From positions 84,017,538 to 84,081,537 of the forward strand of contig NC_044004.1 of the NCBI RefSeq assembly GCF_900496995.4: a stretch of DNA of 64,000 nucleotides. Direction: 5' to 3'. How positions within the stretch are numbered: position 1 is the first letter of the stretch; each line of letters opens with the position of its first letter. The notes beneath the pieces are model-generated. The model saw only the letters and a program-made list of their open reading frames with translations. It did no database searches and was not told the DNA's origin. A program made the position numbers and the translations under genes. The stretch is from Aquila chrysaetos chrysaetos (lineage: Eukaryota > Chordata > Aves > Accipitriformes > Accipitridae). Shown here in pieces: positions 28,201 to 40,285 of this stretch.

Positions 28201-31200
28201 CCTATTGTCTAGAAAGTAAGTCCAATGGGTAATTAATTTAAATTAAATTTCAAAAATCTTGGTGCCTTTTTAACAAAATTTCTGTTAGAACTTAAGACTC
28301 ACGTGAGAATCAAGTCCTTCCTACGCCATCCAGGCTATACGGAAGTGATCGGCCTTGCAAAATGGGTATCTTGTAGCTACTAATATTTAGAAGATGTCAA
28401 AAGGTATATGTGTAGGACTGTTACCGAGATGTCCTCCTCCAACGTTACTAATAAACTTATACTTGATTGCAGCAAGAGGATTTGAACAAACATATCAAAG
28501 AAACTCAGGATGTTGTAAAGACCAACTGTGAGCTTCTCACTACCCATGGCGAGGCAGACTTTCTTAAAGCGTAAGTACTTTCTGATAAATATTCTCTAGT
28601 GTAAACCATGATGCTGGCTGCTTTGGGCAAATTATTTGGTCTTCACTTCTATTTTGACTTTAGTCGTCTGACTCAGTAGAGCATTCCTCAAATGTGAGCA
28701 AACAGTCATTCTGATACGACTTTTTCAGACTTCTGATCCGCTACACTAAGAAAATGCCTCAGGTATCAACTGATACCTTGCTTGAAATTGGAAAGAAAAT
28801 GACAGACGTTGGTACAAAGTGCTGCCAGCTTCCTGAAGACAGACGCCTGCCTTGTTCTGAGGGATATGTGAGTACATTTGTTTATTCTCTCTACTCCTTG
28901 TGGAGTTTTCTTCTGTTTTTAAAAATGTTGAATTCTGGTGAGATAGTAAACTCACAATGATTTTTCATAAACCCCAAGCTAAGCATCTACTTAACAGAAT
29001 TTGAAGCCTGTTCATTTTTAATGGATGTGAGAACCTAAATAGTTGTCTGATGGTAGCTTGTGAAAATTTTAGCTCAACTTTGCTCTCCCTCAGAAAGCAC
29101 AAGTAAGTCGACTGGGTCTGTGGCAGCTTGCATTTGGAAAAGCTGAACAGTCTCTTAAGAAAAAAAAAAAAAAAAAGTACTTACTTATTGATTGTAGCCC
29201 AATGGACAGACTGTTTGCAGATTAAGAAATGCTCAACTTCAGGAATATGTCTTTATTTGAAATTTTAAGACCATGCCATTTCCGATCAGGTGTTTAGATG
29301 ACAGCTTCCACTTCCAGCTATGCTATTGTGACACAAACATCACAGATTTCTTCTGTTACTGTAGGTGGTGTAACTCATGTTTGTCCTTTCCTTCTCTTTT
29401 CAGCTGAGCGTTGTGATTCAGGATATGTGCAGGAGACAGGAGACTACACCTGTAAATGACAATGTTTCACATTGCTGCAGTGACTCCTACGCTTACAGGA
29501 GACCATGTTTCACTGCCATGGGAGTAGATACCAAATATGTGCCTCCACCATTTGACCCCGAGATGTTCAGCTTTGATGAAAAATTGTGCACTGCTTCTCC
29601 TGCTGAACGGGATTTAGGGCATATGAAGTAAGCTAAAAGAAATACGTTGTAGAAAAACTTCTGAAGTGTAACACTTTGCGGGGATGGAGGGCAGAAGGAA
29701 GCTACAAACTCCGTTTTGTCATCTGACTGGGACTTCACTAGCGACAGAGAAAAAAACAGACGAACTATGTGTTTGTACTGAGCTTGTCAGTGCATAACAT
29801 CATGTAGTTTGGAAGAGGCAAAATAGGGTATTTTCTTCAAATAAAATCAGTGTCTTCGCTGACGAGTTTCATGTAAGTCCACTGCCAGTGCAAGTCTTAA
29901 GATGCGCTTAACTGAGACAACATACAGATCATTTCAATGAGTTATTTTCCCACCTGTAACTGGGATAACAAAAAGTGAATGGATGGTTGTGGTGGACTGG
30001 GGGTTTAGGGTCACAAATAGGCACAGACTCCTCTAGGCATGACAAGAAAAAAAAAAACCTCATAAATGAGCTGTACCTGCATGGAATGGCATATTTTTAA
30101 TTGGGAAACCAAATTACAACAGGTAGCGTTAACTGTGTATTGTGGCTTTGTTTTCAGATTGCTTGTCAACCTCATTAAACGCAAGCCCCAGATGACAGAA
30201 GAACAAATCAAGACAATTGCTGATGGTTTCACTGCCATGGTAGACAAGTGCTGCAAGCAATCGGATATTGAGACATGCTTTGGGGAAGAGGTATTTCCTA
30301 TCACTTTTTAAGAAAAAAAAACAAACAAACAAAAAAAACCATGTACAGGAAAGTGGAAACTCACTAGGAAACCGTGCACTACAAAAGTGGTTCTGCACAC
30401 TGCTATGGTTACTTGTCCATGTGCCCTTATAATAAATTTGCCTGCAGAGCATAACATATATCTTGACTGTACAGATTATAGTCACAGATTATAGTCATTG
30501 AACAATTTCACGTGGAAAGGTTGTCTGGAGGTAATGTAGTCCAGTCATTTGCTCAAAGCACAGCTAAAGTCTAGATTAGATAAGGTTCTTCAGGGCCTTG
30601 TCTGGAAGAGTTGCATATCTACAAGCCATAGTTGAAAAATAAATATATGTAGAATTTAAACTATATCTCTAGCATACATAAACTTCCTTTTGTGCTACAG
30701 ATTCTTGCAGAACTCTGAAGGATTACCAGTACAAAGTGCATCTGGATCAATTGTGAGAGGTGCCTAGCAAATATACATATATTGGCAGGGGGAGTCAAGC
30801 TGATTATGTCCTATGAACAATCATTCCATTTTTTTCAAAAACTCATCAACCACAAGTACATTCATTCATTCAGCATTCACTTGTCTCTGAAATAACCACA
30901 GAAGTTCATCTGCAGCCGTATTGCTGAGCAAGCGCAAAGCATTTACAGGAAGTATAAATGACAGTTTCCAACAGCAACCTCATTATCATTTGAAGCATAG
31001 AACTGTATTACTAATATCTTAAACTGGTTATTGATTGAATCCTTTTTTATTTATAACCAAAGCATTACATAAGTAGATGCATTAGGAAGACTTAGGGAAG
31101 AATTATTTTTCTCTAATTCACTCTAAAAGTTCGTTTTCTACCTTTGCAAAATTGAAAAATACCCACCATACAGGAGCGCACGAATTCTAAGCTTAGGACG

Positions 31201-31379
31201 TACCATTAGAATTATCCTCCAAACCGTAATGGAGACACAAGTTTAAGCTTACAAAAGTTCCTGCTCAAGCGCTACATACTTTGCTCCCTTGGTTTCTCTC
31301 TCACAACTGTTTGTATTCCTTTTTCTAGGGTGCAAACCTAATAGTCCAGAGCAGAGCCACATTAGGAATTGGTGTTTAA
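19118..31379 (+). CDS. ALB: Serum albumin, complete gene with 14 coding exons
   Basis: Encodes preproalbumin, the main plasma carrier for fatty acids, hormones and metals, secreted by liver. Joining 19118-19202, 20702-20762, 21585-21717, 22419-22633, 23345-23477, 24533-24630, 25693-25822, 26742-26956, 27506-27638, 28473-28570, 28729-28867, 29404-29627, 30158-30290 and 31329-31379 gives 1848 nt: 615 codons plus stop, which is the length I know for chicken albumin. All introns are GT-AG and phases fit throughout. Residues 1-18 are the signal peptide, 19-26 the propeptide RNLQRVAR ending in a furin-type RxxR, and the mature chain starts DTEH. Three homologous domains carry the Cys-Cys pairs. Cys61 (in LQRCSY) matches the free thiol Cys34 of human albumin. 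There is an N-V-S sequon at Asn500. The N-terminus has His at mature position 4, so the human-type copper site needing His3 is absent. No stop or frameshift was seen; the gene looks functional. Confidence 0.97.
20702..20762 (+). CDS. ALB: ALB exon 2
   Basis: 61 nt between a CCTAG acceptor and a GTAAGT donor. Encodes the start of the mature chain, with [20 protein letters not shown] as the body. Ends in phase 2. Confidence 0.94.
21585..21717 (+). CDS. ALB: ALB exon 3 (domain I start)
   Basis: 133 nt, acceptor TTTCAG, donor GTAGGC. Encodes the [10 protein letters not shown] segment with the free-thiol Cys61, then a Cys pair partner and ECTKSL. Ends in phase 0. First of the repeating 133/215/133/98 exon set. 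Confidence 0.95.
22419..22633 (+). CDS. ALB: ALB exon 4
   Basis: 215 nt, acceptor TTACAG, donor GTAAGA. Encodes PSIFLDEIC, then the [15 protein letters not shown]ys-Cys block and [10 protein letters not shown]. Ends in phase 2. Confidence 0.95.
23345..23477 (+). CDS. ALB: ALB exon 5
   Basis: 133 nt, acceptor TTATAG, donor GTATAT. Encodes the [17 protein letters not shown] helix and [16 protein letters not shown]. The RRxPFxYAP core is the strongest family signature in domain I. Confidence 0.95.
24533..24630 (+). CDS. ALB: ALB exon 6
   Basis: 98 nt, acceptor CTATAG, donor GTAAGT. Encodes the linker between domains I and II, containing [14 protein letters not shown]. Length equals the corresponding exon of other albumins. 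Confidence 0.94.
25693..25822 (+). CDS. ALB: ALB exon 7 (domain II start)
   Basis: 130 nt, acceptor CACCTAG, donor GTAAGC. Encodes [12 protein letters not shown] and then [15 protein letters not shown], the domain II Cys-Cys block. Ends in phase 0. Confidence 0.95.
26742..26956 (+). CDS. ALB: ALB exon 8
   Basis: 215 nt, acceptor TTACAG, donor GTAAGT. Encodes the [17 protein letters not shown] block and [14 protein letters not shown]. Same length and phase as exon 4, showing the internal domain repeat. Confidence 0.95.
27506..27638 (+). CDS. ALB: ALB exon 9
   Basis: 133 nt, acceptor TTTCAG, donor GTAGGT. Encodes [17 protein letters not shown] and [16 protein letters not shown], the domain II counterpart of exon 5. 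Confidence 0.95.
28473..28570 (+). CDS. ALB: ALB exon 10
   Basis: 98 nt, acceptor TTGCAG, donor GTAAGT. Encodes the inter-domain helix with [14 protein letters not shown]. Same length as exon 6. Confidence 0.94.
28729..28867 (+). CDS. ALB: ALB exon 11 (domain III start)
   Basis: 139 nt, acceptor TTTCAG, donor GTGAGT. Encodes [16 protein letters not shown] and [27 protein letters not shown] contains the Arg-Tyr pair that in human albumin forms the main drug and fatty-acid site of domain III. Confidence 0.95.
29404..29627 (+). CDS. ALB: ALB exon 12
   Basis: 224 nt, acceptor TTTCAG, donor GTAAGC. Encodes VNDNVSHCC with an N-V-S sequon, then [19 protein letters not shown], the most conserved segment of domain III. 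Confidence 0.95.
30158..30290 (+). CDS. ALB: ALB exon 13
   Basis: 133 nt, acceptor TTTCAG, donor GTATTT. Encodes [14 protein letters not shown] and [16 protein letters not shown]. This exon has a close copy at 41797-41929. Confidence 0.95.
30509..30612 (-). mobile_element. CR1-type LINE 3' fragment in ALB intron 13
   Basis: The + strand reads GTCTGGAGGTAATGTAGTCC, then TTGCTCAAAGCACAG, then TAAGGTTCTTCAGGGCCTTG. This is the diverged reverse complement of the well-known avian CR1 3' portion (AGGTCATCTAGTCC ... GGTTGCTCAGGGCC). It is short, truncated and old, so the element's sense strand is the minus strand. The terminal octamer repeats are not visible. Confidence 0.65.
31329..31379 (+). CDS. 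ALB: ALB exon 14 (C-terminus and stop)
   Basis: 51 coding nt after a TTTCTAG acceptor. Encodes [16 protein letters not shown] and TAA. A possible donor GTAACA at 31390 would end this exon at 31389 and splice the 3' UTR to an acceptor TTTCTCCAG before 31621, matching the non-coding last exon of mammalian ALB. Confidence 0.93.
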   Translation, partial: GANLIVQSRATLGIGV

Positions 31380-31620
31380 CACGTGGTAGGTAACAGCAAC
31401 AATACATATATATCGGGTCATCTGTCTGTCTACCCCTCTCTGCCCACCCTTCCACCCATTTAACTCCTTCAACTCCAAAAAGCATCTAGCTTCCCTTTAA
31501 CCACCTGGCATTTGCTTTTTGTAATGGGTGGTTCACCATCTGCCATTACATAGCATACAGAAAGTTGAAGTACTGCTTGTGTGCTACCATTTTACAAAAT
31601 AATCCTTTTTGTTTCTCCAG

Positions 31621-31820
31621 TCTAGGTTGCCAGTGGGAAAAACATGAAGAAAAATACTTCTGTGTAACTTCTCCTGCCCATTACCTTTTTTCATTTGGTA
31701 TTGAATGAGTATTTCATAAATCTTAAGTGTTTTGCCAAACCACATGCGTTTCCAGAAACTTTTCAATTCTATTACCTTGAAAGAAATGAATAATAAATAA
31801 AAGCTTTATAAATCTGCATC
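31621..31820 (+). other. ALB: Probable ALB non-coding last exon (3' UTR)
   Basis: Begins after a good acceptor (TTTGTTTCTCCAG) and ends just past two overlapping AATAAA signals. Position and role match the untranslated exon 15 of mammalian albumin. The exact start and cleavage site are inferred; transcript data would decide. Confidence 0.5.
31792..31801 (+). terminator. Overlapping poly(A) signals of ALB
   Basis: AATAAA occurs at 31792-31797 and 31796-31801, about 415 bp after the ALB stop codon. Cleavage is expected 10-30 nt downstream. Confidence 0.65.
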
Positions 31821-31829
31821 TGTCCTTGT

Positions 31830-34800
31830 CTGCTGGTGACTACCATAAGGCAAAGTTCTGCAGCGCTCCCTACACAAAATGGTTGCAATAAGTAGAATAT
31901 ACGGCCAGGGAGTCCATTGGGTTTTTTTCTGTTTCTTGCTCTTGGAAAGTAGATATGAAAGAATATTAAAGGTGGTAAGACATTTAGCTAGACTTTCATA
32001 CTCTGATTCAATTACAGGTTCATTTTACACTTTAGTTCAGCAATTATAATTACAGATTAAGAGAATGTTCAAAGGAACCGTTCAGTCTAAATAAGAGGAC
32101 TAGCAGTGAGCTCTTATAAAAAGAAAAAAAAAAGATCTTTGCATCAGCCACAAATCAAGTACCTCTTCACTTCCAAAGAGCTGCAAACAGATCTGCTTTT
32201 AGATACTTCTTTTATTGTCTTCAGTTGTTTTTAAAACAGCTTTTGACTTTAGAGATGTCTTCTGAAAAGCCCACCACCTAAATCATGACCTTCCTCGCAG
32301 GAAGCTCCTAAGAGACAAATTTTTCTGTTCTCTGCCACTAAAGCAGCGTGATTTTCTAGTACATATTTAGTTTTGGTCCACGAACAGAAACCCCCCAATC
32401 TTCTACACTTTAACAAGGACCCTTCCATAACCTTTGCATCATTAGAAGAGCCCTTGCATAATAAGGCATTTCGTAAGGGCAGTTTCCTTGGCCTTGACAC
32501 TCTTTGTGCCTCTAGTTCATGAACTGGCAGTCTTCGGCAGAATCATAGAAGTATACTCTGAATGAAACATTCAGACACATTGGGTTGAAAATTTTAAATG
32601 AAGACTCATCAGTCTTGTTATGATTGAAAGGTTTAAATATTCAATCGCCGTAAGTCATAGTTATGTATTGGTTTAGAAGAGTTTATGTGACCCCAAGGCA
32701 TTCACAAACATCTCATTCAATATGTAAAGTTTTGTGATTTTGAGCAACAATCATTTGTCAGATGCAGTTAAGCACCTTTTCCCTTAGTTTAAGGGAGCAC
32801 AAACAGTCATTATAAAGACCATTCCCACCATCTAATCCACCATCCAGAAAGCTGACAGTTATTCACTGCAGCTAAAACTAACCTGCTCTAGGACAGTGTA
32901 GCTGTAGTTAATTAGGACAAGTTCAGCTTGTTGGAGGAAGAGGGTCGGTGAAAATTTTGAGGCACAGACATCGACAGTAGCCCCACAAATCTATTGGGAA
33001 GCGTGGATTTCTCATTAGATTTCCACCTGATCGCCATGCCACAACACATCACGATTCTTACATGTGCTGGTTAGCTTCCTGTCACATCTGGTATGGCTTT
33101 TTAACTGCACGTTGAATAACTCCAATACAAAGCAGATTAAGTATTCCATTAAGATTTAGAAATTGAAACTGTGTTTATAAGTAATGCGTTTGTAATTTTG
33201 CTGGCTCCAGACAGATACAGAATTAATACAGAAATGATTTCCGGGCTGCATTTATCAATGTTGAAAAGAGTAATGTGTCAAGAGAGTAGAGTCGAGTCAA
33301 ATATCAATATACCAAAAATACATGAAAAGAATTGATTTCCCTCCACCCCACCCCCATTTCTACAATTCATAGGAACCCACCTATTTCACTCTTGCATGTC
33401 ACGGTGTCTTTCAGTTTGCATAAAGATAGAGCGCTGCAGCCAAGCTGCAGCACTTAAAGAAGTATCTTAAGTCTCAGTGTTGATGTGGTTTTGAAAATTA
33501 CTTCTTAAGAGCTTTTGCTCCCATGCTGAACAATCTTCCTCATATTCCTGGGGCTCTCTTTTGGGCCGTGGTTTTCCACGACTGATACGTTTTTGTCCAC
33601 CTGGGTTGCTTTGTAATGAGGTGACTTTCTTTTTTTCCTTGTAGAGTCTGAGTTCAGAAGGAAAAGGAATAAGCACACCTGCAGCTATAGCTAAGACTGC
33701 ACTTGTACAAAAGTATTCTTTAACCACTGAAGCGTCGCCTAAAGAGGTAGGGAAATCTCGCCCTAATTACCTGGAACATATTTAAATTTGTTAAATACTA
33801 CCAAACCTGAATGATGGGTTCGAATTTCAGAAAGGCCAGCTGTTATGATAACTATTCACACACCTGTGACTTGTTTTCATGCAGCAGCTTTTCTTAGGTA
33901 TTTTCAAGAGTCTTTTAGGTTTTATAATCCTTCTATTGCAACTTCTAGTCCTTAGAACTCACTGAAAACTACATAAGTATTCCTGAGTATTCAAGGGGGA
34001 AAACAATACAAAAACCAGCACATCAATTTTAAGGCAGACACCAGTTTTTTGTAGGCCCCTCTCCTTGCCTGCAAACAACTGAGTTTGCAACAGCATGCCC
34101 AATCAGCCAGAGCACTGGTGTAAGCATCCGTTTCCTGTACTGTGACAATTCACTTGGCAGTTCTGCTGGTATGTGATGTGCCCTGGAGAGGCTGACATTT
34201 ACAGTCTCTGGCTAGATAAAAATAGAAACTCCTTCCCTGGGAGACGGTGTCCCAGGAAGAAACATGATGCTGTGGTAATAGATAAAGATCTAAAACAGCG
34301 AGACCTTCGTGGTACTGAATAATATGAACAACTACACACCTCGTAGTCTGCTCCTGTTTATATGCGCCATTTGCCTTCTCTTTCCTCTGCAGCACAGCAT
34401 AATGAATGGATATGTAGTTGTAGTTTGTGATCTACTTTTACCCCTCAGTAATATGCAGGCTAATTTTTACTTTCTCCATTTTCATTTTTTTGTTTGCCCA
34501 TATCTCTTTCTCACATATCCTCTATAAAGCTTAGTAAAGCCACGACCACTGAACTTCTAATATTCACAAAAACTATTCCTGTAAATCAAGTTTTCCGATC
34601 TTCGGAGAAAGCCCAATGGGAGCCACACACCCATCCTTTGGAAGAAGCACAGTTTTAACGGCACCACCCATTAACACTAATGATAGAAATCTCCTCAGAC
34701 TCAACTCTAAATTAGCTTATTTGCTGTATGTAAATTTTCTATACTAACACAGAGAAACAAACACACACAAAATCGTTAATTCTTAACAAATGCAAAACTT

Positions 34801-37800
34801 ACTATTGCTGGGCAAAGAAGTTCTACCTGCAGATTCCAATGTTTTCAAAGTAACAGCCAGATCAGAAGTTAGAAGTGCTACTTTTCTCTGAGGTGATTAG
34901 AAGGCAAGCTCTTTATTGTACTGCTTCTAGTGTGAAAGAGTAAAGGGCTACATCAGTTTCCTTCTACCTTCTCCTTCAGTCTTTAATTCCTTCAGCTGAC
35001 CACACATCACCTGCATCCATCAGACTCCCCTCCCATCTGCCCCAAGCTCCTTACTTTCTTCATCCCTGAATTATTCAACCTCCTTCTCCTTTCCATACCT
35101 CTACCACACTCTGAATCATAAAGTGACAGTTGTCCTGGCTGTAAGCACAGTTTCCTGTATCCTTTAAAACAGTGAGTATTGGTAGTGGTCTTTTTAGACA
35201 CATCCCTAAAAGGTTTTGTCATCTCCAGGTCACTGGGCTAAGTTGGATCTCTTGGTCATGGCATTTCTGTGTTACTTCTTGATTTCTCACGGTCCCTCTG
35301 AGGTTGGAGAAATGTCATGACCCTTAGGCTCCAGCTGCTCTGCATTCGTTGCTGATACTTGGGAGCTAGGCATAGCATCATGACTCTGGAGTGTCTCTTG
35401 GAAAAAGGCTGCTAGATATGGCCTTCATGTATGGGAATTCCTTTAATGCGTGCTTCAGCTTCCACGTGAACATTTGGAACCATTTATATCCAGTTCATGA
35501 CAACACAAATAGAAAAATGAGCGGGTGGCAAGAACGTTCTTCCAGCACTCTGTACCAGCTTACTACGCCGATCTCACGGCACTCAGCCTTAGCAAAAATA
35601 CAGTAGAGCATGTCCAGCCCTTGGTAACGAGCAGTGGCTTCAGACCAGAGCATATTCCTGGCTTTCTGAAAAATTCCTTTTGGCTAGCGCAGTGCTTAGC
35701 CCTTTTCAGCTCTCAGATTGGCATCGTGAAACCTTTTTGACTGCCTCAGATCGACGATGTGCAAAGTATTTAAAATGTACAAGGCAGTCCACCAGTACAT
35801 TTGGGTGTATGTTTTCTTAATATAAATCTTTACAACCTACTTGACTGCCTGGGGCTGTTGTCTGTTACCTCATACTAAGAGTATCACTTGCCTTGCTGCC
35901 CAGCAGGGGATATGCTTTTTGTGTTAATTATGAGTAAGCATACTTTCGTAGTCGATGCTGTCCAAATGACTTCATTTTTGGTGGTTTCCAATTCGCGATT
36001 CATTACTGCCTTTGTCCAAAGACTGAATGTGACTTTTCTGCATACTAGCAGTAGTCAATTGCATTTCAACTAACATAAAACTACTATACACCAGGGGTAT
36101 CATAATTAAAATACATGGTATTTTGCTTTTGTTGCAGCAGTGGCTCACATGAATCTGCCAAATTCAAACAGCTGCAAGTACTGAACCAGATCCACAAGTG
36201 CAGTCCGTCTGTTCTGGGCTTCCCCATGAACAAAAACGAACCTCCACTTCAATTCTTTCAGTGGAAGCCTGTAAAGCACCAGGAACATGCTAAGGAAAAT
36301 GTACCTCAGCTCATGTAAAACAACTGAAATTCTAAATTAACTTTCTAAGGATTTACAGTCCTGAGGGAATTGTGATGGCAGTTCTCAGCTCTGCCTCAGC
36401 CATTAATCGCTAATACAGAACAGTATTCCACAAATACTGTCTTCACTGCTGACACCCCCAAAAAGGATGGACAGAAGAGAGCACAACTGTAAGATTAAAC
36501 CTAGTTTATATTTTACATGAACGTCTTGTAACCCAGTTCTTAATTTGCACAATTTCTTATGTAGCTGGGCAAAGCAAAAATCTAAAATTACAACACCTTT
36601 TCAAAACCACCCCCTCTAAATCACAAACCTAATATTTTGTCATGCTCCCTTAGCAAGGGTGGGTTCAGCCTGGGAGCCCTCTCCAAGTCTCCGTGGAAAT
36701 TTACAGCGATTTACATTTGTATGGTTAATTGTTTACAGACAGTGCTTGTTAACAGCATACAAATGATTTCATTGCCTTCAATCTTGTTTGTTTCCAAGCT
36801 CCCCTGCATGGTCTACACCTGCAAATACTCCACAATAATAAAGCAGATACTGTTTATTTCCTTTATTTGCTCCAGTTTTGCTACATGCAAAAATCAGAAA
36901 AGATATGCCTGAAATGCAGGTAAGAACATTCTAGATGAATTGCTTTCCCTCTTACGATGTCCTTATAAGCTTTGCAACTGTGTCAATAACTGGTTGGAAT
37001 TGATTTCACTTAATTTCATAATGAACATGAAGTGAAACACCCTTATTTTCGGGCTACTCGAATACATACAATATGCTAACTATGACAAATTAAACATTAT
37101 TGATTGGGGGGGGTGAAGGGGGGGGTGTCCCCAAACAGGAGGAAACTGTACTTCTTTAAAGATTCTGATTTCACATTTTGAAAAAAGAAAAAAAATTCAG
37201 TGAAAAGTAAGAATCTTTATTTTCAATGAAACATTCACTACTTCTAGACAAAAATGTGGTTTTAAGTAAAAAAAAAAAGTTTACAGAAATCAACAAAACA
37301 CCCAAATAACATCATTTTAAATGTCATTTTTCAGCATATGGGAATCCTCATTATCTTACAAGTTCTAGTAATTGCTTTCTAAATACTGAAAATTTTTCAA
37401 TGAATGCTAGATAAAGGGCTTCAAATTTACATATAGATACACATTGCTGTATGCAAAGACCTGCCTTTTTTAAACATATGCATTTCAAGTGGAACAAATT
37501 GAAAACTTCCAACTAATCCTATCTCTTACAGAAGCCTTATGGTGGTGATTTGTATCAAATGTAACCAGAATGCAGTCTAATAGTTCTTTCTTTCAGGATC
37601 TCCAAAATGGAAAGCCTACCAGTGTTTTCCAAATAACCTCTGGATACCTGATTTTATTTGAGACTATTGGCTAAAATAGCACATGTGTGTGTAGGTGGTG
37701 GTGGTGGCGTGTGTGGAAAAAAACCCAACAAACCATAACAAAGCCAACCAAAACAAATACTTGTACATAGTCCTTGCTGACCTGCACCAGTTATTTCCTG

Positions 37801-38985
37801 TAACCGTATAAACATTTTGAGGGTGGGCTTGAGCTTTCCCAGTCAAACACACAGATATTCTGTCACTAGAGAGCTCAGGGGACCTGGAAAAGCCTTTAAG
37901 GATGTAGAGCTAATAAGTGTGAATGCCTTAGGACCAGGCAGTCAAAGGCTGACATTTCATAACATACTTAAGACCAGTTTGGTCTATACCAGGTGAAGGT
38001 AGTGGTACTATTCCCATCAAGAGTTGGTGGAAAACTAGCATTTTTGTAAACTGTAACCCAGTGCCTAATTTATTCCCAAAAGGAGCGAATGCACACATCT
38101 CCCCACAGTATCTGCAGCACAAAGCCTCACGGTTTCTTCCTTTGCTTCCTGGAATCTATATGTTATTTTGTCCAGCAGTTCAGAAATTTACAGGGAAGAA
38201 GTTTTAAACCAGTATAAGTGAACCATCAGTTTAACATTTCTCATTTCAGTAATATTTTTCCCTTTGACAGATGCTTCTGCTTTTCCACAGCATAGAAAAT
38301 ATCCAGCTCAGTCAGAAATACCTAAAGCTTGCTTGAATCTGGAAGCAGTGCCACCTTGCACATCCTTGCAGCACAGCCTGCTATCACATGCATGGTAGGG
38401 CCTTGGCAGATAACCCCTCTGGGGCAGGACACGTTGCCTTTCCCGAGAATATTAATCCTAACCAGTAGATGTTAGTAATGAAGGGAATGCAAAAAGAACC
38501 ATCAAAAAATGTATCACCAGCCATGCTGAGGCAGAAAAATATTTTATTATCAGTTATCATAAACAATTAAGAGCATAAAGCACCTAGAAGCTTCTTGGAT
38601 TCAAAAAGTAGGAAGCACACAAGAAGGAGTCCTCATCTGAAGTATTTGTAGTCAACATAAAGCTTTGGATAGGAAAAAAAACCAAACCAACATTAAAATA
38701 ACTCACCAGTGAAGGGAATAAACCTGGAAGGACACAGATTTCTGGGACCATTTGAATGAACAAGTCACACTGCTGGACATTTCCTTAGGGCTATGCATAC
38801 AATTAAGCACAAAAGCATTGAAGCCCATTAGAAATTGTAGTTGCAATGACTTTACTTAGCTTCTTGTAGCCAGCTGTGCTCTCAGCCCAGTCCCTACAGA
38901 TAGTTGTCGAAGTCTTAGAATGCAGAAGTCAGAGTCTCTGGGAGTCTGAAATATGCCTCTGTTTGACAAAGTACTTCTCGTTCAG
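31830..38985. other. Intergenic region between ALB and its decayed copy
   Basis: About 7.1 kb without a gene I can support. A G-run stretch lies at about 37106-37128. One weak exon 2-like block (about 36138-36195) is discussed in the findings. The rest shows only short open frames and AT-rich sequence. Confidence 0.55.
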
Positions 38986-39119
38986 GGCCACGGTCACATT
39001 TTATCAGTATCTCCAGGAGTGCTGTTACAAAAAGCATAGCTCAACAAGTGAATAGAGTTATCCATCTTGCACACTGGAGTGGTCACAATGAGGTGACACC
39101 AGAGTGTTTTAAACCACCT
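38986..39119 (+). pseudogene. ALB exon 3-like block of the pseudogene
   Basis: After an intact TTCAG it reads VTFYQYLQECCYKKHSSTSE and then TAG at 39053-39055. QYLQEC aligns with QYLQRC of ALB. The end, PECFKP, aligns with PECTKS. The donor GT is replaced by GC. Confidence 0.88.
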
Positions 39120-39330
39120 GCAGGAAATTAATCTTAAGGTTATATTTCCAGCCAACCGAGACTGACGAGTAACCATCACAGAGAATCCGTCCCCAGAGTT
39201 AAACAAGTTGTGGGTTTATACAGACACACACACGTATTTTACAGGAATCTGAATTGATAGAATCATATACAAGACTTCTGTATAGTCCCATCATTCTGAT
39301 GTTCTTCCCTCTCTTTACTTGTTCTTGTAG

Positions 39331-39533
39331 CTCACCGTTGGATAAGATCTGTCAGGAAAACTTCACAGAGCCTGTGCAGCAGCTGACTGCTGTCCCAAAG
39401 CTGACCCTGAAATAAATCAGCATTTCCTAACTTTCAGAACTCCCAATGAATATTTCCTTCAACCACACCAGAGCCTAGAGCCCAGTATGCTGTTCAAGGA
39501 ATATTAGGACAACAAAGTGTCATTCCTGGAATA
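39331..39533 (+). pseudogene. ALB exon 4-like block of the pseudogene
   Basis: 203 nt against 215 in ALB, with both splice sites kept and the same phase throughout. ADCCPKADPEINQHFLTF aligns with [18 protein letters not shown]. In-frame stops lie at 39343-39345 and 39505-39507. The FLDEIC start is destroyed. Confidence 0.9.
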
Positions 39534-40165
39534 GTAAGGAAACTGCTTATTTTGTACTGGATACATACTTTTTAGTATGGTAGTATAGAACAGTTTGAAG
39601 AAATATTGGTATATGCCTAGAAAGAGCTGCACACACATTTCAAATACTGGAGTCTTTCACCCACCACTGTCAAATCAGATAATTTTTATTTTAAACAATA
39701 TTGTAAGAAAAATACTTCTCTTCAGAAACCTTCTTCTATATTTTCAGTTTTCAGTATTCTAGTATAAACACCTGTATTTTCCTAAGTTTAATTCTCAATT
39801 TCTCTACCTTCCTTTCCTCTCTATTTTCCCAGGAAAAATGACAACTCTCAAAAAGCCTTGAATTTAAGAAAGCACAAAGAAGAGAAAAATGGTAAGTATG
39901 GGAGTGAGGATTTCTCCACTGTAAAACTCTTGAAATCTTTGGCTATCATCATATTTCTATGTACATGTATATATATGTGTTTTTAAATATGGGCTGTTGA
40001 TAACCATTTGGGTCTGAAAATGCAAGGAGGCATATGGTGACTTTCATGACTGATTTTGGCCATCAGCAGATGCAAAAGTAGATCTTGTTTATTTTCTTAG
40101 TAAAATTGCTTCTTAGAAGCTTTCTGTAGCATTACAACTGCTTTTAAATTTTCTTTTTGTTACAG

Positions 40166-40285
40166 TTACATCCATTGTTGCAAGAAGCTCTGCTTTTCTT
40201 TCTGCTCCTACCCTTGTTCTGGTTATCAGCTACGAGAGTGCAGGTGAAAACTGCTGCAAACAGCCTAGTCCCAGCATTTGATTGA
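40166..40285 (+). pseudogene. ALB exon 5-like block of the pseudogene
   Basis: Starts after an intact TTACAG. Near its start two bases are missing relative to ALB, shifting the frame; beyond that, SIVARSSAFLSAPTLVLVIS aligns with [20 protein letters not shown], and ENCCKQ with QSCCKE. It ends in TGA and has no clear donor. Confidence 0.88.

Noticed and set aside
39833..39891. 59-nt segment with good AG and GT sites inside the ALB pseudogene
   Set aside because: Lies in the intron 4 equivalent and resembles ALB intron 4 sequence near 22980-23030, so it is ordinary intron with fortuitous splice-like ends.
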